A stretch of DNA of 37,282 nucleotides from an uncultured Prolixibacteraceae bacterium (GTDB lineage: Bacteria; Bacteroidota; Bacteroidia; Bacteroidales; Prolixibacteraceae). The notes under the pieces are model-generated. The model was not told the DNA's origin, made no database searches, and was given only the letters and a program-made list of their open reading frames with translations. Made by a program: the position numbers and the translations under genes. This document shows positions 8,786-15,974 of the stretch, one piece after another. The stretch covers positions 1 through 37,282 of the forward strand of contig CAJXZG010000052.1 in the NCBI GenBank assembly GCA_913063265.1. Direction: 5' to 3'. The stretch's first letter is position 1. The number at the start of each line of letters is the position of its first letter.

Positions 8786-8929
8786 ATTTAATGGTTGGTT
8801 TTATTTCTATAATAAAACTTAAAAGGGGAAAGTAACTTCTGTATTTATGATTGGTTTTGTGTTTAGGGGTTTGTAAATCATCAATCATCTTCAAAAAGCG
8901 TCCATAGTTCTTTCCCCTTCCTTCTTTTT
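8786..8929 (+). ncRNA. candidate structured small RNA (6S-like shape) between rlmD and an ABC-F gene
   Basis: Seen directly: a perfect -7 element at 8773-8780; a first hairpin GTTTTATT (8798-8805) / AATAAAAC (8811-8818); then a long-range 10-bp stem AAGGGGAAAG (8823-8832) / CTTTCCCCTT (8910-8919), continued after a one-base bulge by AACT (8834-8837) / AGTT (8906-8909). Inside lies an open bubble (8838-8846 opposite 8889-8905) and a 7-bp stem ATGATTG (8847-8853) / CAATCAT (8882-8888). A pyrimidine run ending TTCTTTTT (8922-8929) follows the closing stem. Length would be about 140 nt. A rod with closing stem, central bubble and apical stem is the shape of 6S RNA, so a divergent 6S RNA is one possibility, but I cannot confirm this. 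The alternative is an attenuating leader of the ABC-F gene: 8847-8876 encodes a nine-residue peptide, MIGFVFRGL. The separate promoter at 8995 argues for an independent RNA. Ends are estimated. Confidence 0.45.
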
Positions 8930-8994
8930 ATATCCCGGGTAAATATTCCGATTATCATGAATTCATCAAGATAAAACTATTCATGTTTAATCAT

Positions 8995-9002
8995 TATCTT
9001 TG
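8995..9002 (+). promoter_or_regulatory. -7 promoter element of the ABC-F gene
   Basis: TATCTTTG, followed by CGC, is an exact TAnnTTTG match. Transcription would begin near 9009, about 12 bases before the ATG at 9021, which also rules out the in-frame TTG at 9000 as start. No clear -33 element. Confidence 0.65.
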
Positions 9003-9020
9003 CGCACTTTCAATTTTAAT

Positions 9021-10970
9021 ATGATTTCGTTAGATAAAATAAGTTTGAATTTTGGAGGTTTTGATTTATTTAAAGATCTCAGCTTTTTAATCAATCCAAA
9101 AGACAGAATTGGTTTAATTGGTAAAAATGGTGCCGGTAAAACTACCCTCCTAAAAATTATAAAAGGAATTGATACTCCAAGTTCCGGAAATATTGCTTAT
9201 CCGAAAAACATTACAATAGGTTATTTGCCCCAGCAAATGAAGTTAAACGACTCCCGAACTTTAAAAAAGGAAACCGAACTTGCATTTGATGAGCTATTGA
9301 AGCTAAAGAAAAAAATTGCTGTTTTAAATAATGAAATTGCTGAAGACGAAGATTATCACTCAGATGAATATTTAAAAAAACTGGATGACATTCATGAACT
9401 AAATGAAAGGTATAATATTCTTGGAGGCGACAATTATGAAGCTCAGCTGGAACAAACCCTGATTGGACTTGGATTTGAACGTTCAGATTTTAATCGACCA
9501 ACGTCAGAATTTAGCGGAGGATGGAGAATGCGTGTTGAACTTGCTAAGTTACTTCTGCAAAAGCCCGATTTATTTTTATTGGATGAGCCAACCAACCACC
9601 TGGACATTGAATCGATACAATGGCTTGAAGATTTTTTAAAAAACTACAGTGGTGCGATCATTCTTGTTTCGCACGACAAAGCATTTTTAAATGCTGTATG
9701 TAATCGTACAATTGAGATTTCGCTTGGAAAAATAACTGACCAGAAAATGTGCTATTCAGATTTTGTCAAGTGGAAAAAAGAACAGCGCGAAATTCAGATT
9801 GCGGCATATAAAAATCAACAAAAACAAATTGAGGATATAGAAACTTTTATTGAAAGGTTTCGATATAAGGCCACCAAAGCAGTACAGGTACAATCCAGGA
9901 TTAAACAACTGGAAAAAATGGATCGTCTGGAAATTGAAGAAGTAGACAATTCTGCTCTTAAAATTAATTTTCCACCTGCACCAAGATCCGGCAGAGTTGT
10001 CGTTGATGCAAAAAACATTTCAAAAAATTATGATCATCTTGTTGTTTTAAACAACATTGATTTAAAAGTTGAGCAAGGAGAAAAAATTGCTTTTGTAGGA
10101 AGAAACGGTGAAGGAAAAACTACACTTGCCAGAATTATAATGGGAGAATTACAACACCAGGGTACTGCACAACTTGGACATAATGTAAAAATCGGATATT
10201 TTGCACAGAATCAGGCACAATTATTAAATGAAGGTATTACGGTTTTTGAAACCATAGATGAAATTGCTGTTGGAGAAGTAAGAACCAAAATTCGTGATAT
10301 CCTTGGAGCTTTCCTTTTCTCAGGAGAAGACGCAGATAAAAAAGTAAAAGTTTTGAGTGGTGGGGAGAAAACAAGGCTGGCTATGATTAAGTTAATGCTG
10401 GAGCCTGTAAATTTTCTGGTTCTTGATGAACCAACAAACCACCTTGATATCCGCTCTAAAGAGATACTAAAAAATGCCTTGATCAATTTTACCGGAACAG
10501 TATTGTTGGTATCTCATGACCGGGAGTTTTTAGATGGACTTGTAAATTGTGTTTATGAATTCAGAAACAAAAAAATAAAACAACATTTGGGTGGTATTTA
10601 TGAATTTCTTGAAAAAAAGAAAATAGAATCGTTAAAGGAACTGGAAGTAAACAATACCGCTAAAAAAACAAATAAATCAAATATTTCTAAAAATGGTTCA
10701 TCTCAGGAGTTAAGTTTTCAGGAACGTAAAGAGATCAACAAAAATATTTCGCGACTTGAAAAACAGGTTGAAAAAACCGAGTTGGAAATACACACTCTTG
10801 AAACTGAAAATGCAGAATTAGAAAATATACTATCTTCAGCTGAACAATTGGACGACCAATCCATTTTTGAAAAATATGAAACACAAAAAGAGAGTCTAAA
10901 ACTTGCAATGGAAAATTGGGAGAAATTAAACGAGGAACTTGAGGATTGGAAAACAAAAAAGACCTGGTAA
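9021..10970 (+). CDS. ABC-F family ATPase (ribosome-associated type)
   Basis: Soluble protein with two ABC ATPase domains and no membrane segments, the ABC-F layout; relatives bind the ribosomal E site and help translation or protect against antibiotics. From the ATG at 9021 (649 aa): first Walker A GKNGAGKT (34-41), signature SGGWRMR, Walker B DLFLLDEPTNHLD; interdomain linker with FRYKATKAVQVQSRIKQLEK; second Walker A GRNGEGKT (360-367), signature LSGGEKTRLA, Walker B NFLVLDEPTNHLD; and a charged C-terminal coiled coil (about 567-649) as in Uup/YheS-like members. Housekeeping versus resistance role cannot be decided from sequence. The rlmB-type gene starts 2 bases after its stop, so the two are co-transcribed. 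Confidence 0.93.
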   Translation: MISLDKISLNFGGFDLFKDLSFLINPKDRIGLIGKNGAGKTTLLKIIKGIDTPSSGNIAYPKNITIGYLPQQMKLNDSRTLKKETELAFDELLKLKKKIAVLNNEIAEDEDYHSDEYLKKLDDIHELNERYNILGGDNYEAQLEQTLIGLGFERSDFNRPTSEFSGGWRMRVELAKLLLQKPDLFLLDEPTNHLDIESIQWLEDFLKNYSGAIILVSHDKAFLNAVCNRTIEISLGKITDQKMCYSDFVKWKKEQREIQIAAYKNQQKQIEDIETFIERFRYKATKAVQVQSRIKQLEKMDRLEIEEVDNSALKINFPPAPRSGRVVVDAKNISKNYDHLVVLNNIDLKVEQGEKIAFVGRNGEGKTTLARIIMGELQHQGTAQLGHNVKIGYFAQNQAQLLNEGITVFETIDEIAVGEVRTKIRDILGAFLFSGEDADKKVKVLSGGEKTRLAMIKLMLEPVNFLVLDEPTNHLDIRSKEILKNALINFTGTVLLVSHDREFLDGLVNCVYEFRNKKIKQHLGGIYEFLEKKKIESLKELEVNNTAKKTNKSNISKNGSSQELSFQERKEINKNISRLEKQVEKTELEIHTLETENAELENILSSAEQLDDQSIFEKYETQKESLKLAMENWEKLNEELEDWKTKKTW

Positions 10971-10972
10971 TA

Positions 10973-11707
10973 ATGGGAAAAGATGATTTTATTTTTGGAA
11001 CCCGGGCAGTTATTGAAGCAATCAATACCGGAAAAAATATTGAGAAAGTATTTATAAAAACTGGCAGCAATAATGAGTTAATCCAGCAGTTACTTTCAGT
11101 CATTAAGGAAAATAATATTGTTTACCAGTTTGTTCCCGTTGAAAAAATAAACCGTATTACAAGGAAAAATCACCAGGGTGTTTTGGCGTTCATATCACCA
11201 ATTGAATATACTGATATTGAAATGTTATTGCCTACGCTTTATGAATCAGGGAAAGATCCGCTTATTCTGATTCTTGACCAGATAACCGATGTAAGAAACT
11301 TTGGAGCAATTGCCCGGTCAGCAGAATGTGCCGGTGTGAATGCAATAATTATCCCTGATAAAGGAATGGCACGTATTGGAGCCGATGCTGTAAAAACTTC
11401 GGCAGGAGCGTTACATCATATCCCTGTATGTAAAGAAAAAAATCTCTTGAAAACCATAATTTTTTTAAAAGACTCCGGTATTCAAATAGTGGCATCAACA
11501 GAAAAAGCAGAAAAATTATACACGGATGGTAATTTTAAGACCCCTGTTGCAATTGTAATGGGTTCTGAGGAAAGAGGCATCTCAAATTCGATTTTAAACA
11601 TTGCCGACCAAAAACTAAAAATACCCTTACATGGTAATATTGAATCACTTAATGTTTCTGTTTCGGCGGCTTTAATGGTTTACGAAGCTGTAAGACAGCG
11701 TAATTAA
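10973..11707 (+). CDS. rlmB: 23S rRNA 2'-O-ribose methyltransferase, RlmB/TrmH (SPOUT) family
   Basis: SAM-dependent RNA ribose methyltransferase (the E. coli relative modifies G2251 of 23S rRNA). From ATG at 10973 (244 aa): N-terminal substrate-binding domain beginning FIFGTRAVIEAI, then the knotted SPOUT domain with motif 1 DVRNFGAIARSAECAGVNAI, motif 2 VMGSEERGIS and motif 3 LHGNIESLNVSVSAALMVYE. A TTG 27 bases upstream is in frame but lies inside the ABC-F gene and adds nothing family-like. Pairing with an ABC-F protein puts two ribosome-linked functions in one transcript. Its stop overlaps by 4 bases the end of the convergent Lrp-family gene. Confidence 0.92.
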   Translation: MGKDDFIFGTRAVIEAINTGKNIEKVFIKTGSNNELIQQLLSVIKENNIVYQFVPVEKINRITRKNHQGVLAFISPIEYTDIEMLLPTLYESGKDPLILILDQITDVRNFGAIARSAECAGVNAIIIPDKGMARIGADAVKTSAGALHHIPVCKEKNLLKTIIFLKDSGIQIVASTEKAEKLYTDGNFKTPVAIVMGSEERGISNSILNIADQKLKIPLHGNIESLNVSVSAALMVYEAVRQRN

Positions 11708-12171
11708 TCCAATACCTGTATTGTTCTTTTAAAAGACTCTTCGAGTGAAATAAATGTTTCTGTACTTGAAACACCTGGAATTTTCTGAATTTGTCCGCTT
11801 AAAATAGTTTTAAGGTGCTCGTTGTCTTTTGCATAAACCTTGATAAAAATTGCATATTGCCCCGTTGTATAATGACATTCCACAATTTCAGGAATACTTT
11901 TCAGACGTTCAACAACTTCAGTAAATAACCCTCCTTTATCCAAAAAAATCCCGATATACGTACATGTTCTGAAATCCACTTTTTTAGGATCGATATGATA
12001 ACCGGAGCCAATAATTACGCCTAATTCAATCATACGGTTAACACGCTGATGAATTGCAGCACGCGAAATTCCAACTTCAACTGCTACATCCTTAAATGGA
12101 GTTCTTGCATTTTTAGTAATTATATCTAAAATCTTTAAATCAATTTCATCCAGCTTATTCCTCAGAGTCAT
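11704..12171 (-). CDS. Lrp/AsnC family transcriptional regulator
   Basis: DNA-binding amino-acid-responsive regulator, 155 aa, the normal length. Winged helix-turn-helix at about residues 8-55 (LDEIDLKILDIITKNARTPF, then DVAVEVGISRAAIHQRVNRM) and a C-terminal RAM/ligand-binding domain (about 70-150: YIGIFLDKGG, IVECHYTTGQYAIFIKVYAK, GVSSTETFISLEESF). It is divergent from amtB across 252 bases that contain a 27-base palindrome. Lrp-type proteins commonly control themselves and a divergent neighbour, so control of amtB is a reasonable but unproved inference. The effector is unknown. Confidence 0.93.
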   Translation of the reverse strand: MTLRNKLDEIDLKILDIITKNARTPFKDVAVEVGISRAAIHQRVNRMIELGVIIGSGYHIDPKKVDFRTCTYIGIFLDKGGLFTEVVERLKSIPEIVECHYTTGQYAIFIKVYAKDNEHLKTILSGQIQKIPGVSSTETFISLEESFKRTIQVLD

Positions 12172-12188
12172 AACTTACATATTTCCAG

Positions 12189-12196
12189 CAAAATTA
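12189..12196 (-). promoter_or_regulatory. -7 promoter element of the Lrp/AsnC gene
   Basis: Minus strand reads TAATTTTG, an exact TAnnTTTG match, placing the transcript start near 12182, about 11 bases before the ATG at 12171. Confidence 0.6.
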
Positions 12197-12288
12197 AGAA
12201 TTCCTTATCAAAATAACCAGATTTGACATAAAGAATAGTTGAAAAGTAACAAATTGAAAACATTAAGGTAAAACAATCATTTTCCTCC

Positions 12289-12315
12289 TTTTTGTTATCA
12301 AAAGGTTAACAAAAA
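12289..12315. promoter_or_regulatory. palindrome between lrp-family gene and amtB (possible operator)
   Basis: TTTTTGTTA (12289-12297) is exactly mirrored by TAACAAAAA (12307-12315) around 9 bases. A related TAACAAA half-site is at 12247-12253. It lies between the two divergent promoters, about 65 bases upstream of the amtB -7 element and 93 bases upstream of that of the regulator gene. Neither side has the layout of a terminator for a gene ending here. Confidence 0.4.
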
Positions 12316-12379
12316 ATAATCATTATTTACTTTTTTCTATTTTTTATGTTGTGAAATACATCATATGATATTTTTATTA

Positions 12380-12387
12380 TATTTTTG
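12380..12387 (+). promoter_or_regulatory. -7 promoter element of amtB
   Basis: TATTTTTG matches TAnnTTTG exactly; transcription would start near 12394, 30 bases before the ATG at 12424. No convincing TTTG at -33, which would fit a promoter that needs an activator. Confidence 0.5.
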
Positions 12388-12423
12388 TAACACAAAGACA
12401 GCAAACTTTAAAATTTTACAGAT

Positions 12424-13752
12424 ATGAAAAACACTAGTACGTGGTGGGCAATTCTTGGCCTGCTTATTCTTGTTGCAATCGTTGGAGTTTTTATACCGGC
12501 AAGTGCTGGAATTACTGATTTATCACAGTTAGATTCGGGTGATACTGCCTGGATGTTAACCGCAACCGGTTTGGTTTTATTGATGACTCCTGGATTGGCT
12601 TTATTTTACGGAGGTATGGTTCATCAACGAAACATCATCTCTACCATGATGCAGAGCTTTATAGCCATGGGAATTGTAAGTGTTCTGTGGGTAGTAGTTG
12701 GATTTAGTATTGCGTTTGGAGAAAGTATTGGTGGGGAAGGATTTGGACTGTTTGGTAATCCTTTAACTTTTTTTATGTTTAAAGATGTGGGTTTTGGTGC
12801 TCATCCCGATTTGGCCCCTACATTTCCTTTGGCAGTCTTTGCTATGTTTCAATTAAAATTTGCCATCATAACACCGGCACTTATAACCGGTTCGTTTGCC
12901 GGAAGAGTTCGTTTCAGGGCTTATATGCTGTTTATGGTATTATTTGTAATCTTTATTTACGCACCATTGGCACACTGGACCTGGCATCCAAACGGATTCC
13001 TTCGTAACTGGGGTGTACTCGATTTTGCCGGAGGTACCGTAGTTCATATGTCGGCCGGTTTTGCTGCACTTGCAGGTGCCATGTTTTTGGGTAGAAGAAA
13101 AGATGCCAATAAAGAATTTAAACCGGCTAATATCCCTTACATTTTGTTAGGTGCTGGCATGCTTTGGTTTGGATGGTTCGGATTTAATGCAGGTTCGGCA
13201 TTGGCAGCTGATGCGGTTGCGGCATCAGCATTGGTAAATACAAACACTGCATCGGCAGCGGCCATGTTAACCTGGATTTTCTATGATGCTGCACAAGGCA
13301 AAAAGCCTTCCGCAGTTGGAGCTTCAATTGGTTTGGTAGTTGGATTGGTGGCAATTACTCCGGCAGCCGGATTTGTAAATGTGGGATCCAGCATTACCAT
13401 TGGTGTTATTGCGGCAATTGTAAGTAATTACGCCATTACGCTTCGCACAAAATCAACTCTTGACGATACACTGGATGTATTCCCGGCACATGGTATGGGA
13501 GGTATTGTTGGTATGTTGGCAACAGCAATATTTGCCAATGAAGTAGGATTAATCCATGGAGAAATAACAACTTTCCTTTACCATTTACTAGCACTTGTAA
13601 TTGTTGGTATTTTTACATTTGGAGGCTCAATGTTAATGTACAAAATTACCGATATGATTGTTCCGATGAGAATTTCTCCTCATGGTGAAAAAATCGGATT
13701 GGATATTAGTCAGCATGACGAATCTTATAACTTTGTTTATAAAGAAGATTAA
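12424..13752 (+). CDS. amtB: ammonium transporter
   Basis: Inner-membrane ammonium channel of the Amt/Rh family, 442 aa. Eleven or so hydrophobic segments follow an N-terminal membrane segment. Signature stretches: GLALFYGGMVHQRN, GGTVVHMSAGFAAL with pore histidine H208, DVFPAHGMGGIVGM with pore histidine H356, and the cytoplasmic tail GLDISQHDESYNF that in other bacteria contacts a PII protein. No glnK (PII) gene follows; a strong terminator comes 29 bases after the stop, so any PII partner is encoded elsewhere. It is divergent from an Lrp/AsnC regulator. Confidence 0.97.
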   Translation: MKNTSTWWAILGLLILVAIVGVFIPASAGITDLSQLDSGDTAWMLTATGLVLLMTPGLALFYGGMVHQRNIISTMMQSFIAMGIVSVLWVVVGFSIAFGESIGGEGFGLFGNPLTFFMFKDVGFGAHPDLAPTFPLAVFAMFQLKFAIITPALITGSFAGRVRFRAYMLFMVLFVIFIYAPLAHWTWHPNGFLRNWGVLDFAGGTVVHMSAGFAALAGAMFLGRRKDANKEFKPANIPYILLGAGMLWFGWFGFNAGSALAADAVAASALVNTNTASAAAMLTWIFYDAAQGKKPSAVGASIGLVVGLVAITPAAGFVNVGSSITIGVIAAIVSNYAITLRTKSTLDDTLDVFPAHGMGGIVGMLATAIFANEVGLIHGEITTFLYHLLALVIVGIFTFGGSMLMYKITDMIVPMRISPHGEKIGLDISQHDESYNFVYKED

Positions 13753-13781
13753 TTAGGTTTAATATTTTATTTACAAATTAT

Positions 13782-13817
13782 AAAGGTTGTTCAGAAATGG
13801 ACAACCTTTATGTTTTA
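13782..13817 (+). terminator. terminator after amtB
   Basis: AAAGGTTGTTC (13782-13792) pairs with GGACAACCTTT (13799-13809), 11 bp with one G-U pair and a 6-base loop, followed by ATGTTTTA. Confidence 0.78.
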
Positions 13818-13852
13818 TAGTCCGGTAAAACTTATTAACCCACCATTTTTTA

Positions 13853-13860
13853 TATTTTTG
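13853..13860 (+). promoter_or_regulatory. -7 promoter element of the nucleotidyltransferase gene
   Basis: TATTTTTG, an exact TAnnTTTG match, directly after the amtB terminator. Transcription would begin near 13867, about 40 bases before the ATG at 13906, supporting that start over an in-frame ATG at 13810. Confidence 0.55.
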
Positions 13861-13905
13861 TTTACTCAAATTACAACAATAAATTATTCAAGAAACTTAA
13901 AGAAA

Positions 13906-14808
13906 ATGAAACCAACACTATTAATATTGGCAGCAGGAATGGGAAGCCGTTTTGGAGGATTAAAACAGGTTGAACCGGTGGGCCCGAATGGAGAAGCAAT
14001 AATCGATTATTCTATTTACGATGCAATCAGAGCAGGCTTTGGAAAAGTAGTTTTTATTATTCGTGAAAGTTTTGCTGATGCGTTTAAAGAAAAATTTGAA
14101 ACTAAACTAAAAGGTAAAATTGAAGTAGATTATGTTTTTCAGGAGCTGGATATGTTACCCGAAGGATATACTTTACCCGAAGGAAGAGAAAAACCCTGGG
14201 GAACGGCTCACGCAATTCTTTGTGCCAAAGATGCCGTTAAAGAACCGTTTTGTGCTTTAAATGCCGATGATTTTTATGGCAGAAATGCTTACAAAGTTAT
14301 GGCCGATTTCCTGGTTGCTTCCAAAGATTCTTCGGAATATTCAATGGTAGGTTATAAATTAAAACATACACTATCTGATTTTGGATCTGTATCTCGCGGT
14401 ATTTGCGATGTTGATGCTGAAAACAACCTGAAAAAAATAGTAGAAACCATTAAAATAGTAAAAAGAGGTGACGATGTAATTTCCATCGAAGAAGATGGAA
14501 GTGAAACTCCACTTACAGGAAATGAAAATGCCTCGATGAATATATGGGGTTTAAAACCATCGGTATTCGAAAAACTTGAAAAAGATTTTATTGAATTCTT
14601 AAAAACGGAGATCGATAAACCAAAATCCGAGATGTATATACCTTCTGTAATCTTTGATTTCATCCAGGCAAAAGATGCAACTGTTAAAGTTCTTGAAGCC
14701 GATTCTCCATGGTTTGGAGTTACTTACAAAGAAGACAAACCACTGGTAATTGACAAAATAAATAAGTTAATTGCAGATGGTGAATACCCGGAAAAACTTT
14801 GGGATTAG
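13906..14808 (+). CDS. sugar-phosphate nucleotidyltransferase (NTP_transferase fold)
   Basis: Activates a sugar-1-phosphate with an NTP to give an NDP-sugar. The 300-aa product starts KPTLLILAAGMGSRFGGLKQ, the nucleotide-binding P-loop-like motif of this fold, with metal-binding aspartates in ALNADDFYG (about 120-128), KPWGTAHAI and a C-terminal WFGVTYKEDKP. The frame is open to an upstream ATG at 13810, but that one overlaps the amtB terminator and precedes the promoter. The next gene, 71 bases on, encodes a sugar kinase of the N-acetylhexosamine-1-kinase type. In the Bifidobacterium lacto-N-biose pathway a kinase of that type also works with a uridylyltransferase, so the pair may salvage GlcNAc or GalNAc. 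The sugar and the nucleotide are not proved. Confidence 0.85.
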   Translation: MKPTLLILAAGMGSRFGGLKQVEPVGPNGEAIIDYSIYDAIRAGFGKVVFIIRESFADAFKEKFETKLKGKIEVDYVFQELDMLPEGYTLPEGREKPWGTAHAILCAKDAVKEPFCALNADDFYGRNAYKVMADFLVASKDSSEYSMVGYKLKHTLSDFGSVSRGICDVDAENNLKKIVETIKIVKRGDDVISIEEDGSETPLTGNENASMNIWGLKPSVFEKLEKDFIEFLKTEIDKPKSEMYIPSVIFDFIQAKDATVKVLEADSPWFGVTYKEDKPLVIDKINKLIADGEYPEKLWD

Positions 14809-14833
14809 GAAGTTGGAAGCTGGAAGACCGAGG
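14809..14833 (+). repeat. GAAGTTGGAAG intergenic repeat, copy 1
   Basis: Begins at the base after the stop codon and reads GAAGTTGGAAG, then CTGGAAGACCGAGG: GGAAG units in tandem. Related copies are at 28811-28835 and 29657-29667, all just downstream of plus-strand stop codons. Confidence 0.5.
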
Positions 14834-14879
14834 AAAAACAGGATACTAGCTTGTAAATACTTATCAAACAACACTTTAA

Positions 14880-15968
14880 ATGAATTTCGATTTAAGGAAT
14901 ATTGCAAATAGTTTTCAAATCGAAGGAGATGTAAAAGAAATCAAAACCCTTGGCGAAGGATTTATTAACGATACCTTTATCATCGAAACCAAGGGGGATT
15001 CTCCCAATTATATCCTTCAACGTAAAAACAAGAATATTTTTCATCCTATCCCCGATATGATGAACAATATTCAAAAAGTCTGCACTCATATTAAAAAGAA
15101 GGTGGTAAAAAAGGGGGGTGATCCATTACGAGAAGCAATGACCATAATTCCTGCGAAAGATGATAAGCTTTATTTTCTTGATAATAAAGATGAATACTGG
15201 GCAGTTTGTTTATTTATAGAAGATACAATTGCATACAACGGAGCTGAAACCCACGAACTTGCTTGTGCGGGTGGAAAAGGAATCGGTAAATTTCAATCTT
15301 TGGTTGCCGATTTAAAAGAACCTCTTGTAAATATTTTACCGGGATTTCACGATATAAGATATCGATATAAACAATGGGATGAAGTTTTGGCGAAAAATCC
15401 GGTTGGAAGAAAAGATAAAGTAGCTGAAGAGATTTTATGGATTGAAAGTCGAAGGGATGAAATGTTGAGCTTTTACGAGTTAATTGAAAAGGGAGATATT
15501 CCTACACGAATAAGTCATAACGATACAAAAATCAACAATATTTTATTCGATAAAAAAGGTGAAGTACTTTGCGTAATTGATTTGGACACAGTACTAAGCA
15601 GTACCGTTTTGAATGATTTTGGAGATGCCATCAGAACTTACACCAACACTGGTTTGGAAGATGACACCAACCTTGAAAATGTATCGATGGATATTGAATT
15701 TGTCAGGGCTTTTGCGGAAGGTTATCTAAGCGAAACCAAATCTTTCCTTACGGAAAAAGAAATTGAATACATGGCTTTTTCGGCAAAATACATTACTTAC
15801 GAGCAAGTACTCAGGTTCTTAATGGATTATATTGATGGCGATAACTATTATAAAGTAAAATCACCGGAACACAATTTAATTAGAACGCGAGCTCAATACA
15901 AATTGCTTAAAAGTATGGAGGAGCAGTTTGAAGAAATGAATGATATCGTAAAGGAATTTATAAATTAA
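14880..15968 (+). CDS. phosphotransferase similar to N-acetylhexosamine 1-kinase
   Basis: Aminoglycoside-phosphotransferase-fold kinase, 362 aa, the size of NahK (about 360 aa), which makes GlcNAc-1-P or GalNAc-1-P. N-lobe: LGEGFINDTFIIET, then YILQRKNKNIFHPIPDMMNN, both typical of this group. C-lobe: catalytic loop RISHNDTKINNILFD with H213-N214-D215, and metal-binding ID234LD236T. In some Bacteroidota such proteins were labelled mucin desulfatase after an early report; the kinase motifs here speak against a sulfatase activity for this protein. It follows the nucleotidyltransferase on the same strand, giving a plausible kinase-then-activation salvage route. Its stop is 6 bases from that of the convergent sulfatase gene. 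Substrate not proved. Confidence 0.8.
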   Translation: MNFDLRNIANSFQIEGDVKEIKTLGEGFINDTFIIETKGDSPNYILQRKNKNIFHPIPDMMNNIQKVCTHIKKKVVKKGGDPLREAMTIIPAKDDKLYFLDNKDEYWAVCLFIEDTIAYNGAETHELACAGGKGIGKFQSLVADLKEPLVNILPGFHDIRYRYKQWDEVLAKNPVGRKDKVAEEILWIESRRDEMLSFYELIEKGDIPTRISHNDTKINNILFDKKGEVLCVIDLDTVLSSTVLNDFGDAIRTYTNTGLEDDTNLENVSMDIEFVRAFAEGYLSETKSFLTEKEIEYMAFSAKYITYEQVLRFLMDYIDGDNYYKVKSPEHNLIRTRAQYKLLKSMEEQFEEMNDIVKEFIN

Positions 15969-15974
15969 AATTTC

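Noticed and set aside
9000..9020. TTG start of the ABC-F protein at 9000
   Set aside because: The TTG lies inside the TATCTTTG promoter element, so it cannot be in the transcript; the ATG at 9021 starts the first ABC domain correctly.
13810..13905. 32-residue N-terminal extension of the nucleotidyltransferase
   Set aside because: It begins directly at the amtB terminator, precedes the -7 promoter element at 13853 and has no similarity to the family; the LAAGMGSRFGG motif needs only the ATG at 13906.
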